DNA of 9,506 nt, taken from the NCBI GenBank assembly GCA_030630425.1, contig DAOVNB010000014.1:1-9506 (forward strand). The letters run 5' to 3'. Within the stretch, counting starts at the first letter, position 1, and each line of letters opens with the position of its first letter. This document shows positions 1-7,082 of this stretch, piece after piece. The DNA comes from an archaeon (GTDB lineage: Archaea; EX4484-52; B79-G9). The notes beneath the pieces are model-generated. The model had not been told where the DNA came from, did not search any database, and saw nothing but the letters and a program-made list of their open reading frames with translations. Both the position numbers and the translations under genes were made by a program.

Positions 1-1284
1 GTTCTTCCTGAAGAACCGACAAAACCCATTGTAGATGAAGCAATAACCGTTCTAAACACCCGGCTATCTGCATTCGGCCTACAGGAAACAAAACTAAGGC
101 CAATAAATATTGAAGGTGATTGGTATATAGAAATTGAGCTTGCAGGCTCAACAGAAGAAGAATTGACCGGCCTTCTTGAAAAGCAAGGAAAATTCGAGGC
201 ATACATACCAAGAACAACCGAACTTGATGACACCATAGGAGAGCTTGTAATTGACGGCAAAACACACTTAATAGAATTCATCGATGAAAGCACCGTAAAA
301 ATAGACAACTCTATTTTCTCGCTAAATGAAATTGTGGTGATTGAAGACATAAATTTCACAGTCTCAAACATCACAGAAGATGAAATAACACTTTCAGGGC
401 TTATATATCAGGGAAAGGATATGCTCCAGGTATTCAAAGATGCACAGCATTCAAGTGTACAGCGGGTTGGTGCAGAAAACTATCGATTCCAGTTTGAGGT
501 CCTTACAACAACAGAGTCTGCAGGGCGATTTGCAAAAATTACAAAAGATGCCGGAATAATAAGTGAAAGTATTAGTAGTGCTTATCTTGATGCAGAAATT
601 GAACTATATCTTGATGACACCATGACAGACAGCCTAAAAATATCATCGGGCCTTAGGGGCCAACCGCTCACAACACCACAAATAAGCGGCGGCGGAAACA
701 CTCAAAAAGATGCAGTAGACCAGATGAAAACACTTCAGTCTATTCTTGAGTCAGGAGCGCTTCCGTCAAAAATAACCGTTGTCCAGGTAAATGATATCTC
801 TCCGACACTTGGAAAAGAATTCATGAATGCGGCATTCTTTGCTATTTTCCTTGCGATTGTCGCAGTAGCTTTTGTAGTCTTTGCAAGATACAAGGACCCA
901 AAACTTGTTGCACCGATGATTGCAACCTCAACAGGCGAAATACTTATTATTTTGGGTTTTGCAGCTCTTGTAAAATGGACAATAGACCTTCCGTCAATTG
1001 CGGGTATTGTGGCAGCTATCGGTTCCGGAATAGACCACCAGATTGTAATTGCTGATGAATCCGGAAGAAAAAAAGAAGAATTAAGCCTTGCAAAAAAACT
1101 TTCCCGTGCATTTTTTATAATAATGGCTTCCGCAGCTACAACAATTGCCGCAATGATTCCTTTATTATCTGTCGGTGCAGGCGGTGTCAAAGGTTTCGCA
1201 TTTACAACAATCATTGGTGTTCTTGCAGGCGTTCTAATCACGCGGCCGGCATTCGCAAAGGTTATTGAATATTTACGAAAGTGA
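1..1284 (+). CDS. secD: Protein translocase subunit SecD, archaeal type (5' partial)
   Basis: SecD works with SecF beside the SecYE channel in the cytoplasmic membrane and uses the ion gradient to help proteins complete export. The reading frame is open from the first base, so the start and the first membrane segment lie outside the window; 427 codons are present. The first 265 or so residues are the extracytoplasmic domain, with no strongly hydrophobic segment. After that come about five membrane segments in the usual SecD C-terminal arrangement. Motifs seen are GSGIDHQIVIADE (Asp at fragment residue 345, matching the conserved archaeal GTGVD.QI.ITDE motif) and, near the end, GVLAGVLITRPAFA, a hallmark of archaeal SecD. 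In archaea secF usually lies next to secD, so it is probably just upstream. The gene ends 49 bases before atpH, and no T-rich terminator is visible between them. Identification is firm; the exact N-terminus is unknown. Confidence 0.95.
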   Translation, partial: VLPEEPTKPIVDEAITVLNTRLSAFGLQETKLRPINIEGDWYIEIELAGSTEEELTGLLEKQGKFEAYIPRTTELDDTIGELVIDGKTHLIEFIDESTVKIDNSIFSLNEIVVIEDINFTVSNITEDEITLSGLIYQGKDMLQVFKDAQHSSVQRVGAENYRFQFEVLTTTESAGRFAKITKDAGIISESISSAYLDAEIELYLDDTMTDSLKISSGLRGQPLTTPQISGGGNTQKDAVDQMKTLQSILESGALPSKITVVQVNDISPTLGKEFMNAAFFAIFLAIVAVAFVVFARYKDPKLVAPMIATSTGEILIILGFAALVKWTIDLPSIAGIVAAIGSGIDHQIVIADESGRKKEELSLAKKLSRAFFIIMASAATTIAAMIPLLSVGAGGVKGFAFTTIIGVLAGVLITRPAFAKVIEYLRK

Positions 1285-1301
1285 TTTATCCACATTCACA
1301 C

Positions 1302-1309
1302 AAATATAA
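1302..1309 (+). promoter_or_regulatory. TATA-box-like element, putative promoter of the ATP synthase operon
   Basis: The sequence AAATATAA lies in the short gap after secD, with its centre about 27 bases before the A of the atpH ATG. Archaeal transcription usually starts roughly 25 bases after the TATA box, which would put the start at or within a few bases of that ATG. There is no GGTGA-like ribosome site before atpH, which agrees with a leaderless transcript. The match is by eye; AT-rich sequence makes chance matches common, and read-through from secD is also possible. Confidence 0.5.
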
Positions 1310-1333
1310 ACCACAAAAACCGTAAAGTATACT

Positions 1334-1576
1334 ATGATAGCCAAAGGCATAAAAGACATTCTTGAAGAAGAGACAAAATCAGAAAAACTGATTGAAGAAA
1401 AAACACACACAACCGAGAAATTAGTAGCGCAAAAGAAAAAAGCAATTGATGATGAATTAAAGAAAGAAAAAATTATTGAAAAAAACAAGAAAGAAACCAA
1501 TATGCTGGATAAAAAAACAGAAAAAAAGATAGCTTCTGCTGCTCACTTGTTTGTGAAGAATTTTAAGTTCGAGTAA
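1334..1576 (+). CDS. atpH: A-type ATP synthase subunit H (peripheral stalk)
   Basis: This 80-residue protein is almost entirely charged (Lys, Glu) and predicted to be a long alpha-helical coiled coil with no membrane segment. It opens with MIAKGIKDILEEE and closes with a short HLFVKNF segment. Position directly upstream of atpI, size and composition fit subunit H (AhaH), which pairs with subunit E to make the peripheral stalks that hold the A3B3 head still against the rotor. It is shorter than the roughly 100-110 residues usual in archaea. It is the first gene of the operon; its ATG has no ribosome site and lies about 25 bases after a TATA-like box, so it may be translated from a leaderless message. 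The assignment depends mainly on context, since low-complexity coiled coils carry little family signal. Confidence 0.82.
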   Translation: MIAKGIKDILEEETKSEKLIEEKTHTTEKLVAQKKKAIDDELKKEKIIEKNKKETNMLDKKTEKKIASAAHLFVKNFKFE

Positions 1577-1583
1577 TCCTGTT

Positions 1584-1589
1584 GTGATC
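1584..1589 (+). promoter_or_regulatory. Ribosome binding site of atpI (GTGATC), deciding the start
   Basis: GTGATC is complementary to the end of archaeal 16S rRNA and lies four bases before ATG 1593. The GTG at 1584 is in frame with that ATG and could be mistaken for the start codon, but it appears to be part of this site. Confidence 0.65.
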
Positions 1590-1592
1590 GTT

Positions 1593-3419
1593 ATGTTCAG
1601 GCCAAAAACCATGTGCTCTGTGAAAATTGCAGGCCTTCTGAAAGACAAAGAAAAAATAATGCATCTCTTACAAAAGGAAGGCAAAGTACAGCCAAAAGAA
1701 ATCAGTATAAAAATATCTGAAAAAGAAAATATTGAAAAAATAAATTCTAAGCTTCTTTTGTCAGTTACAAATAACTTGAAGAAAATAGATGCAATAACAT
1801 CCGCCATTAAACCGCAAGGGCTCTTTGAAAAATACCTGCAGGCACCTAAAAAAGAAAATTTTTTAGGCCTTGATGACAGCTCATTTGATTTATGGGCCCA
1901 GATTCAAATAGATAAGTTACTGAAAAAAACCAACAGCGAAAAACAGGAAATAGAACATCTTAAAAAAAGAATAAAAAACACAAAAAAAAAGCTTGCAATC
2001 CTGAATCTTTTAAAAAGTCAGGACATCCCCCTATGGGATTTAAGCAAGCAAAAGCGTTTCTTAATAGGTACTGCAAAAACAGAAAACACCAATCTTCATT
2101 ATTTAAGCTCACTAGGTTATGTTTGTAAAATAAGGGAACCAAAAAAAATAAAAACAACAAGCACGCATGTTTTTTTCATAATAAAAAAAGAGCATCACCA
2201 AAACGCATTAACGCGTTTAAGTGAAATTGACCTTTTCTCAGAAGCAGCATTCAACACAAAACCAAAACAGGCAATAGCACTTTTAAGCCGCAAGCTAAAA
2301 GAAAACATAAAGGCCTTGGAACAACGGAAAAACGCGCTGAAATCACTTGAGAAAGAAAGGGGGTTTCTTCTTGCAGTTGAAGAAAAATACAAAAACATAA
2401 AAGAGCGGCTTTCGTCAGAATCGCATATGCTTAAAACTCATGATGTATTTTTTCTTGAATTCTGGATTGCAAAAGACGACATTCAAAAAATAGAAGCAAT
2501 AAAAAATCTTTGTGTGCTGAAAAAAACCATTGCGAAAGACGCACCCACAAAACTTGAAAACCCTCCAATTGTACGCCCTTTCGAATCATTAACGCGCATG
2601 TTTGCGCTTCCAAAATACACAGAATTTGACCCAACGCCGATTATTGCAATAACATTCCCCATATTTTTCGGCATAATGCTTACGGATATTGCATACGGCT
2701 TTCTTCTTTTTGCGATTTTCACATCAATCTGGATAAAAACACACAACAATTCACTGAAGGATTTTGCAGAAATTATGGTGTTAAGTGCAATTTCAACAAT
2801 ATTTTTCGGTTTTGTTTTCGGAAGCTTTTTCGGTGATTTCATAACTTTAGGCTCTCTTATGAACACATACACACAACCAATAAAAATAATGGCGTTCTCT
2901 CTTTTAATCGGATTTTTCCATATAAATTTGGGGCTGTTTTTGAAACTAAAAGAAAAAAGAGATATTGCAGACACCGCAGCACTTATAGGTATTGAATTAG
3001 GTGTGTTTGGTTTTATGATGGCTTATCTTAATGTGTTTTCAGGTGTTTTGGTTTATGCATCATTCATTATATTCACATCATCCGTCCTTTTTAAATTAAG
3101 AAAAGGTTACATCGGCTTTATGGAGATGACTTCCTTTTTTAGCTCATGGGTTTCTTATGTGCGCCTAATGGCTCTGGCTGTTGCAACCGGATGGCTTGCG
3201 TTTGCAGTAAATTTAGGCGCGTCTTTTGTTTCTGCAGGCACAGGAATTTTTGCTGTTTTTGTATTTTTAGTAGGGCATGCATTCTCTTTTATGCTTAATT
3301 TCTTCAGCGCATTTGTCCATGCTTTGCGGCTGCATTATATTGAATTTTTCTCCCAGTTCTACGAAGGCGGTGGATACGAGTTCGAACCGCTGAAAGAAGA
3401 AAAGAAGTTCCACATCTAA
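1593..3419 (+). CDS. atpI: A-type ATP synthase subunit I (membrane stator, a-subunit homologue)
   Basis: Subunit I holds the two ion half-channels against the rotor ring and anchors the peripheral stalks. The 608-residue protein has a soluble N-terminal half with coiled-coil stretches (about residues 90-130 and 230-290) and a C-terminal half with about seven or eight membrane segments starting near residue 345. Family marks are the N-terminus MFRPKTMCSV, FGFVFGSFFGD, SYVRLMAL with a conserved Arg near residue 524, and HALRLHYIEFF with a second Arg near 579 followed by QFYEGGG. These two arginines match those that face the rotor carboxylate in the family. ATG 1593 is preferred over the in-frame GTG at 1584, because GTGATC there fits a ribosome site and the family N-terminus begins at the ATG. 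The motif usually read as FG.M.GD.GYG is FGIMLTDIAYG here (359-369). It is slightly shorter than the usual 640-690 residues. It lies 16 bases after atpH and 77 bases before atpK. Confidence 0.95.
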   Translation: MFRPKTMCSVKIAGLLKDKEKIMHLLQKEGKVQPKEISIKISEKENIEKINSKLLLSVTNNLKKIDAITSAIKPQGLFEKYLQAPKKENFLGLDDSSFDLWAQIQIDKLLKKTNSEKQEIEHLKKRIKNTKKKLAILNLLKSQDIPLWDLSKQKRFLIGTAKTENTNLHYLSSLGYVCKIREPKKIKTTSTHVFFIIKKEHHQNALTRLSEIDLFSEAAFNTKPKQAIALLSRKLKENIKALEQRKNALKSLEKERGFLLAVEEKYKNIKERLSSESHMLKTHDVFFLEFWIAKDDIQKIEAIKNLCVLKKTIAKDAPTKLENPPIVRPFESLTRMFALPKYTEFDPTPIIAITFPIFFGIMLTDIAYGFLLFAIFTSIWIKTHNNSLKDFAEIMVLSAISTIFFGFVFGSFFGDFITLGSLMNTYTQPIKIMAFSLLIGFFHINLGLFLKLKEKRDIADTAALIGIELGVFGFMMAYLNVFSGVLVYASFIIFTSSVLFKLRKGYIGFMEMTSFFSSWVSYVRLMALAVATGWLAFAVNLGASFVSAGTGIFAVFVFLVGHAFSFMLNFFSAFVHALRLHYIEFFSQFYEGGGYEFEPLKEEKKFHI

Positions 3420-3436
3420 AACACAAAAAACTATAA

Positions 3437-3452
3437 TAGGCACCTCCGCCTA
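3437..3452 (+). other. Small hairpin with an ACCTCC (anti-Shine-Dalgarno-like) loop
   Basis: TAGGC (3437-3441) pairs with GCCTA (3448-3452), a perfect 5-bp stem enclosing a six-base ACCTCC loop in the gap between atpI and atpK. CACCT within it could also pair with the GGGTG of the atpK ribosome site (3487-3491) with one G-U pair. The stem is short and no T-run follows, so it is not a convincing terminator. A regulatory role is speculative. Confidence 0.3.
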
Positions 3453-3458
3453 AATATA
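3451..3458 (+). promoter_or_regulatory. TATA-box-like element, possible internal promoter for atpK
   Basis: TAAATATA lies in the 77-base gap after atpI. Transcription starting about 25 bases downstream (near 3480) would give a leader of roughly 15 bases that just contains the atpK ribosome site. An extra promoter here would help supply the rotor subunit, which is needed in several copies per enzyme. The bases before it (CCTCCGCC) are not a purine-rich BRE, which weakens the case. Confidence 0.35.
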
Positions 3459-3496
3459 CAACAGTTATTCATAAGTATATTTAACAGGGTGATGTA

Positions 3497-3742
3497 ATGG
3501 CAATTGATGTTGGTTTAGGGCTTTTGGCAGTTGGTGCAGGCCTTGCTGTAGGATTGGCGGCACTTGGTTCTGGCACGGGCCAGGGAAGAGCGGCAGCGGC
3601 AGCTGTGGGGGCCACAGCAGAGGATCCTAAAATGTTTGGAAAAGGGCTTGTTCTTGCAGGCCTTGTAGAGACGCAGGCATTATATGGCCTTGTTGTAGCG
3701 CTTATATTGATATCGCTTGGTTTTGGAATGATTGTGCTTTAA
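3497..3742 (+). CDS. atpK: A-type ATP synthase subunit K (rotor ring, c-subunit / proteolipid)
   Basis: This 81-residue membrane protein forms the ion-carrying rotor ring. It is a single helical hairpin: a Gly/Ala-rich first membrane helix (about residues 6-26), a polar loop (about 28-50), and a second helix (about 51-80). The ion-binding carboxylate is Glu58 in VETQALYGLVVALIL. Gln29 in GTGQG, Thr59 and Tyr63 occupy places equivalent to the Na+ ligands known from Na+-translocating c-rings. Some archaea have two or three fused hairpins; this is the simple one-hairpin form. The start at ATG 3497 is supported by GGTGAT three bases upstream. It is the best translated-looking start in the operon and is preceded by its own TATA-like element. 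The next gene, atpE, starts 16 bases after the stop. Confidence 0.96.
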   Translation: MAIDVGLGLLAVGAGLAVGLAALGSGTGQGRAAAAAVGATAEDPKMFGKGLVLAGLVETQALYGLVVALILISLGFGMIVL

Positions 3743-3758
3743 GGATGTGAAAGCACGC

Positions 3759-4298
3759 ATGAAATTACAGGACCTGATTTCAGAAATAAGGAATGACTCA
3801 AAAAACGAGCTTGCAAAACTGGAGTATGGCCGTGAAAAAGAAATAGAAGACTTGCTGCAATTTGCGCGTTTGGAAAAGATGCACTTAAAAGAAAAAACAG
3901 ACGAAGAAATTGAAAAAAAATCAAATGATATTGAAAAAGAAATCATGGGAACAGCAGAGCTCATATGCCGAAAAAACACATTAAAAGAGAAAAAAAGAAT
4001 AACCAATAAAGCTATGAGTGAAGGCATAAAACTGCTTTTAAAAGATAAAAAATACAATACGTTTCTTAAAAAAGAGATAAAAAACGCAAAAAAAGGCGCT
4101 ATTTTTGAAGGAAATAAAACAGACAAAGTTCTTTTATCCCTCCTAAAAAAGCCGCCAAAACACAAAAATATTGCAGGCGGGATTATAATTCATGAAGGCA
4201 CTATGACAAAAGACAGAAGCATTGAATCGCTTCTTGAAAAAAACAAAAGCCTTGAAGGGGTTCTCCAAAACTTCATTTTTAAAGAGGTTAAAGAATGA
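3759..4298 (+). CDS. atpE: A-type ATP synthase subunit E (peripheral stalk)
   Basis: Subunit E pairs with H to form the peripheral stalks, its C-terminal domain gripping the top of the catalytic head. The 179-residue protein begins MKLQDLISEI, close to the usual archaeal E start (MKLEELIEEI). Roughly residues 1-100 are a charged coiled coil rich in Glu and Lys, and the rest is a mixed helix/strand domain that includes AGGIIIHEGTMTKDRSIESLLE, matching the family's C-terminal GGv.v...dG....n.tle.rle pattern. ATG 3759 is chosen by that family N-terminus; an in-frame GTG at 3747 and a TTG at 3732 would add residues without family support, and the AAGGATGTGA before it can serve as a ribosome site. 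Its stop overlaps the atpC start as ATGA. It is a little shorter than the usual 185-205 residues. Confidence 0.92.
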   Translation: MKLQDLISEIRNDSKNELAKLEYGREKEIEDLLQFARLEKMHLKEKTDEEIEKKSNDIEKEIMGTAELICRKNTLKEKKRITNKAMSEGIKLLLKDKKYNTFLKKEIKNAKKGAIFEGNKTDKVLLSLLKKPPKHKNIAGGIIIHEGTMTKDRSIESLLEKNKSLEGVLQNFIFKEVKE

Positions 4299-5158
4299 TA
4301 TTTGAAAAAGAATATGCAATAACGCGCGTGCGCGCGATGAAAGGGAAACTTCTTAAAAAAGAAACAATTACGGCCATAAAATCCGCAAAAACAAAAGAGT
4401 CTCTCGTAAATTCACTTCACAAGACCATCTATGGAAAAGAGTTTGCAGATGCAAAAGACATATCAAAAGAACAGCTAGCACTTGAAACAGACCTTAACAA
4501 CGCCATATTAAAGATACATAAATTTATGCCTGGTGTTTTTGAAAACGAGATGAATTGTATTCTTAAGAAAAAAGATATGCAAAACATAAAAATTATTTTA
4601 AGAAACCTTTATGCTGAAAAAAACACAAACAAAGAGTCTCTTTTTAAAAAAGGCAAAATATATTCCTGTTTTTGTGCCGGCGGGATAACGGGTCTTGAGA
4701 GTCTTGGAAACGAGCTAAAGCACACACAGTATTATGCCCCCTACATGGCCGGATGGCTCAGATATAAAGAAACAGGAAATCTTCAGGATATTGAAAAAGA
4801 ACTTGAAAAACAAAACACAAAAATAAGCCACGCCTCTGAAGAGCTCAGAAAATTTCTGCAAATGACCCTTGAGCTTGATGATTTTTGTGTACTTGTGCGG
4901 CTTGAAAAAAAAGGGCTTAATAAGGAAAGCGCAAATCTGCATTTCAAGAACCGGTCTTCTGAAATAATGAAAAAATACAGCATTCTTCTAAACGGTGATG
5001 CGCCTTTAGAGCAAAAAAAAGAAGAATATTTCAAAACAAAACTCAAAGAAGCAACAACAAACGACCCATTCAGCTTCCTTGTGGTCATTGATTACCTAAC
5101 CAAAAAAGAAAGAGAAATAAGAACTCTTCAGGCATGCCTAAAAGAGGTTGTCGCATGA
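4295..5158 (+). CDS. atpC: A-type ATP synthase subunit C (V_AC39 family, central-stalk socket)
   Basis: Subunit C (equivalent to eukaryotic d) is the funnel that joins the D/F axle to the K ring. The 287-residue helical protein has the family's N-terminal signature ITRVRAMKGKLL (residues about 10-21; usual form ARVRAMKSRLL) and, further on, NIKIILRNLYAEKN and PYMAGWLRYKETGNLQDIE, typical of the repeated helical domains. The end, DPFSFLVVIDYLTKKEREIRTL, matches the usual C-terminal YL..KE.EI..LR segment. At 287 residues it is clearly shorter than the roughly 320-370 usual in archaea and Thermus, so some helices or loops are reduced. It starts inside the atpE stop (ATGA) with GAGGT seven bases upstream, and its own stop overlaps the atpF start the same way. 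Confidence 0.93.
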   Translation: MIFEKEYAITRVRAMKGKLLKKETITAIKSAKTKESLVNSLHKTIYGKEFADAKDISKEQLALETDLNNAILKIHKFMPGVFENEMNCILKKKDMQNIKIILRNLYAEKNTNKESLFKKGKIYSCFCAGGITGLESLGNELKHTQYYAPYMAGWLRYKETGNLQDIEKELEKQNTKISHASEELRKFLQMTLELDDFCVLVRLEKKGLNKESANLHFKNRSSEIMKKYSILLNGDAPLEQKKEEYFKTKLKEATTNDPFSFLVVIDYLTKKEREIRTLQACLKEVVA

Positions 5159-5415
5159 TATGCATTGTATCAGATAAATACGAAACAGGCTTTATGCTTG
5201 CAGGAATCAAAAAAACATACAAGTCACTTGAAGACATAAAGGATGAAAAAATCATAATAACTGAAAACAAATTTTTAGAATCAAAAACAGCAGCTGATTT
5301 AAGAAAAAAAGGCAAAATACTTATCCCCGTCTCAATTGAAAACAAAACCGCAATAAATCAAAAGTTCATAAACAAAGTCATTGGATGCAATATCGCTCTG
5401 GAGGACATAAAATGA
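5155..5415 (+). CDS. atpF: A-type ATP synthase subunit F (central stalk)
   Basis: Subunit F binds subunit D in the rotating central axle. The 86-residue protein starts MICIVSDKYETGFMLAGIK, which fits the family pattern (strand, then TG..LAG), followed by alternating strands and helices of the Rossmann-like F fold, with a hydrophobic strand GKILIPVSIE (about residues 54-63) and a C-terminal IGCNIALEDIK. It is shorter than the usual 98-110 residues. ATG 5155 overlaps the atpC stop as ATGA and has GAGGT upstream; an earlier in-frame start at 5134 would only add residues inside atpC. The stop overlaps the atpA ATG, again as ATGA, so the two are likely translationally coupled. Confidence 0.92.
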   Translation: MICIVSDKYETGFMLAGIKKTYKSLEDIKDEKIIITENKFLESKTAADLRKKGKILIPVSIENKTAINQKFINKVIGCNIALEDIK

Positions 5416-7082
5416 AAGAAGTAGGAAAACTTGTTTTTGCTTCCGGCGCAATTGTAAAGGCAAGCGGACTTAAAAATGCGAAAATAAATTCGGTCTGTTT
5501 TATTGGTCCAAAAAAACTTCTTGGAGAAATCATAAAACTGGAAAACAAAACCGCAATAATACAGGTGTACGAATCAACAAAAATGCTTAAAGTGGGCGAC
5601 AGTGTATTGCTTGAAGACACAACATTGACAGCAGAATTGGGCCCAGGCCTTCTTGGAAGCATATGTGACGGGCTTCAAAGACCGCTAAAGGATGCAGGCA
5701 TGTTTCTTGAAAAAATCACAAACGCTAATAAATTAGACAGAAAAAAGCTGTGGCTCGTCATACCTAAAAAAACAGGTGCTGTAAATAAAGGAGATGTAAT
5801 TGCAGAGACAAAAGAGACAAAAACAATCACTCATAAAATTTTTGCGCCTATAAGCGGCGTCGTTTCAATAAAAAAAGGAAACTACAAAATAGAAGACATA
5901 ATCGGCACAATAAAAAACAAACAGGAAAAGAAAAAAATAACTCTTTTAACCAAATGGCCCATACACAAGCAATTCTCTAAAGGAAAATACATAACACCTA
6001 AAACGCTTTTAGTCACAGGCCAGCGCGTGCTCGACACAATGTTCCCGCTAGTACTTGGAGGCTCGGCCGCAATGCCCGGTGGTTTTGGTTCCGGGAAAAC
6101 AATTCTTGGCCACCAGCTTGCAAAATGGGCCGCCGCAGATATTATAATTTTTGTAGGTGTTGGTGAACGGGGTAATGAGATGGCGGATGTCCTGACAGAA
6201 TTTCCGGAAATAGAAGACGAAAAAACAAAGGAAAAGCTTATGGCTCGTTCGGTTCTTATTGCAAACACATCAAACATGCCTGTGGCCGCAAGAATAACAT
6301 CCATTCATCTTGGAGGACTTATTGGTGAATACTACCGCAATATGGGGTATAATGTTCTTTTGATTGCAGACTCAACTTCCAGATGGTCTGAAGCATTGCG
6401 GGAACTTTCAGGAATGCAGGAAGAAATGCCCGGAGAAGAAGGATATCCAGTATATCTTGCATCAGAGATAAGCAAATTCTATGAACGGGCAGGGGTTATA
6501 GAAACTGACGCAGGCATTGTAGGCTCATTAAGTATTGTCGGTGCTGTAAGCCCTCCGGGTGGTGATTTTGCAGAACCGGTCACAGATGCCACAAAACGGG
6601 TTGTTGAATGTTTCTGGTCACTTAATGCGGACCTTGCGTATCACAGGCACTATCCTGCTGTTGATTGGAACAACTCCTATTCTAATTATGATATTGAAAA
6701 TTACGAAAAATTAGGCGCAATCAGAAAAAGCATGACCGAACTCTTGCAGAAAGAAAAAGATTTAGAAAGAATTGTGCGTCTCGTCGGTTATGAGTCACTC
6801 CCAAAAAAAGACCGCTTCGCGCTTCTTGTTGCGCGGCTTTTTAGGGAAAATTTTCTACAGCAGTCCGCGTTTCATGAAGAGGACAAATACTGCACAAAAG
6901 AAAAACAGCATGAAATGATTATGTCCTTTGCAGCACTTTTGGATGTCGGGCTTAAAAAAATAAAACAAGACAAAGATTTTGAATATCCTAAAGAAATAAT
7001 TGACTCAATTGCCCGCATGAAATTTGAAAAAAAGGATTCATTTAAGGATTTACGTGAAAAAATAGAGGCGTGTGATGTATAA
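5412..7082 (+). CDS. atpA: A-type ATP synthase catalytic subunit A
   Basis: Subunit A carries the ATP-making and ATP-splitting sites of the A3B3 head. The 556-residue protein has an N-terminal beta-barrel (about 1-70), an insertion region typical of A subunits (about 100-190, with a lipoyl-like APISGVVSIKKGNY), the nucleotide-binding domain, and a helical C-terminal domain with ENFLQQSAFHEEDKYC. Walker A is GGFGSGKT (223-230, Lys229, Thr230); archaeal A subunits normally have GPFGSGKT, so the Pro is replaced by Gly224. The catalytic Glu252 lies in GVGERGNEM, and SPPGGDFAEPVT and LIADSTSRW are also present. ATG 5412 is favoured over the in-frame ATG 5385 because GGAGGA lies just upstream and the ATGA overlap with atpF matches the neighbouring junctions. 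The family length is usually 575-590, so it is somewhat compact. The last base of the TAA stop is the first base of the epimerase start. Confidence 0.97.
   Translation: MKEVGKLVFASGAIVKASGLKNAKINSVCFIGPKKLLGEIIKLENKTAIIQVYESTKMLKVGDSVLLEDTTLTAELGPGLLGSICDGLQRPLKDAGMFLEKITNANKLDRKKLWLVIPKKTGAVNKGDVIAETKETKTITHKIFAPISGVVSIKKGNYKIEDIIGTIKNKQEKKKITLLTKWPIHKQFSKGKYITPKTLLVTGQRVLDTMFPLVLGGSAAMPGGFGSGKTILGHQLAKWAAADIIIFVGVGERGNEMADVLTEFPEIEDEKTKEKLMARSVLIANTSNMPVAARITSIHLGGLIGEYYRNMGYNVLLIADSTSRWSEALRELSGMQEEMPGEEGYPVYLASEISKFYERAGVIETDAGIVGSLSIVGAVSPPGGDFAEPVTDATKRVVECFWSLNADLAYHRHYPAVDWNNSYSNYDIENYEKLGAIRKSMTELLQKEKDLERIVRLVGYESLPKKDRFALLVARLFRENFLQQSAFHEEDKYCTKEKQHEMIMSFAALLDVGLKKIKQDKDFEYPKEIIDSIARMKFEKKDSFKDLREKIEACDV

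Noticed and set aside
1286..1294. TTATCCACA, identical to a bacterial DnaA box
   Set aside because: The gene content is archaeal, archaea lack DnaA, and a single copy next to a stop codon is most likely chance. No origin-like repeats are seen.
735..1295. Long open frame on the - strand opposite secD (186 codons)
   Set aside because: It lies wholly over the well-supported SecD membrane domain and its sequence resembles no family I recognise; it is a by-product of the codon usage of the + strand gene. The same applies to the other - strand frames, such as 2483-2974, 3680-4165 and 7042-7623.
1982..1990. Run of nine A in atpI as a possible slippage or frameshift site
   Set aside because: The frame runs unbroken through it with family-consistent sequence on both sides, and long A runs are common in this Lys-rich coding sequence.
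3441..3447. GGAGGTG on the - strand, a perfect ribosome site
   Set aside because: No ATG, GTG or TTG lies at a suitable distance after it on the - strand, and no - strand gene is supported there.
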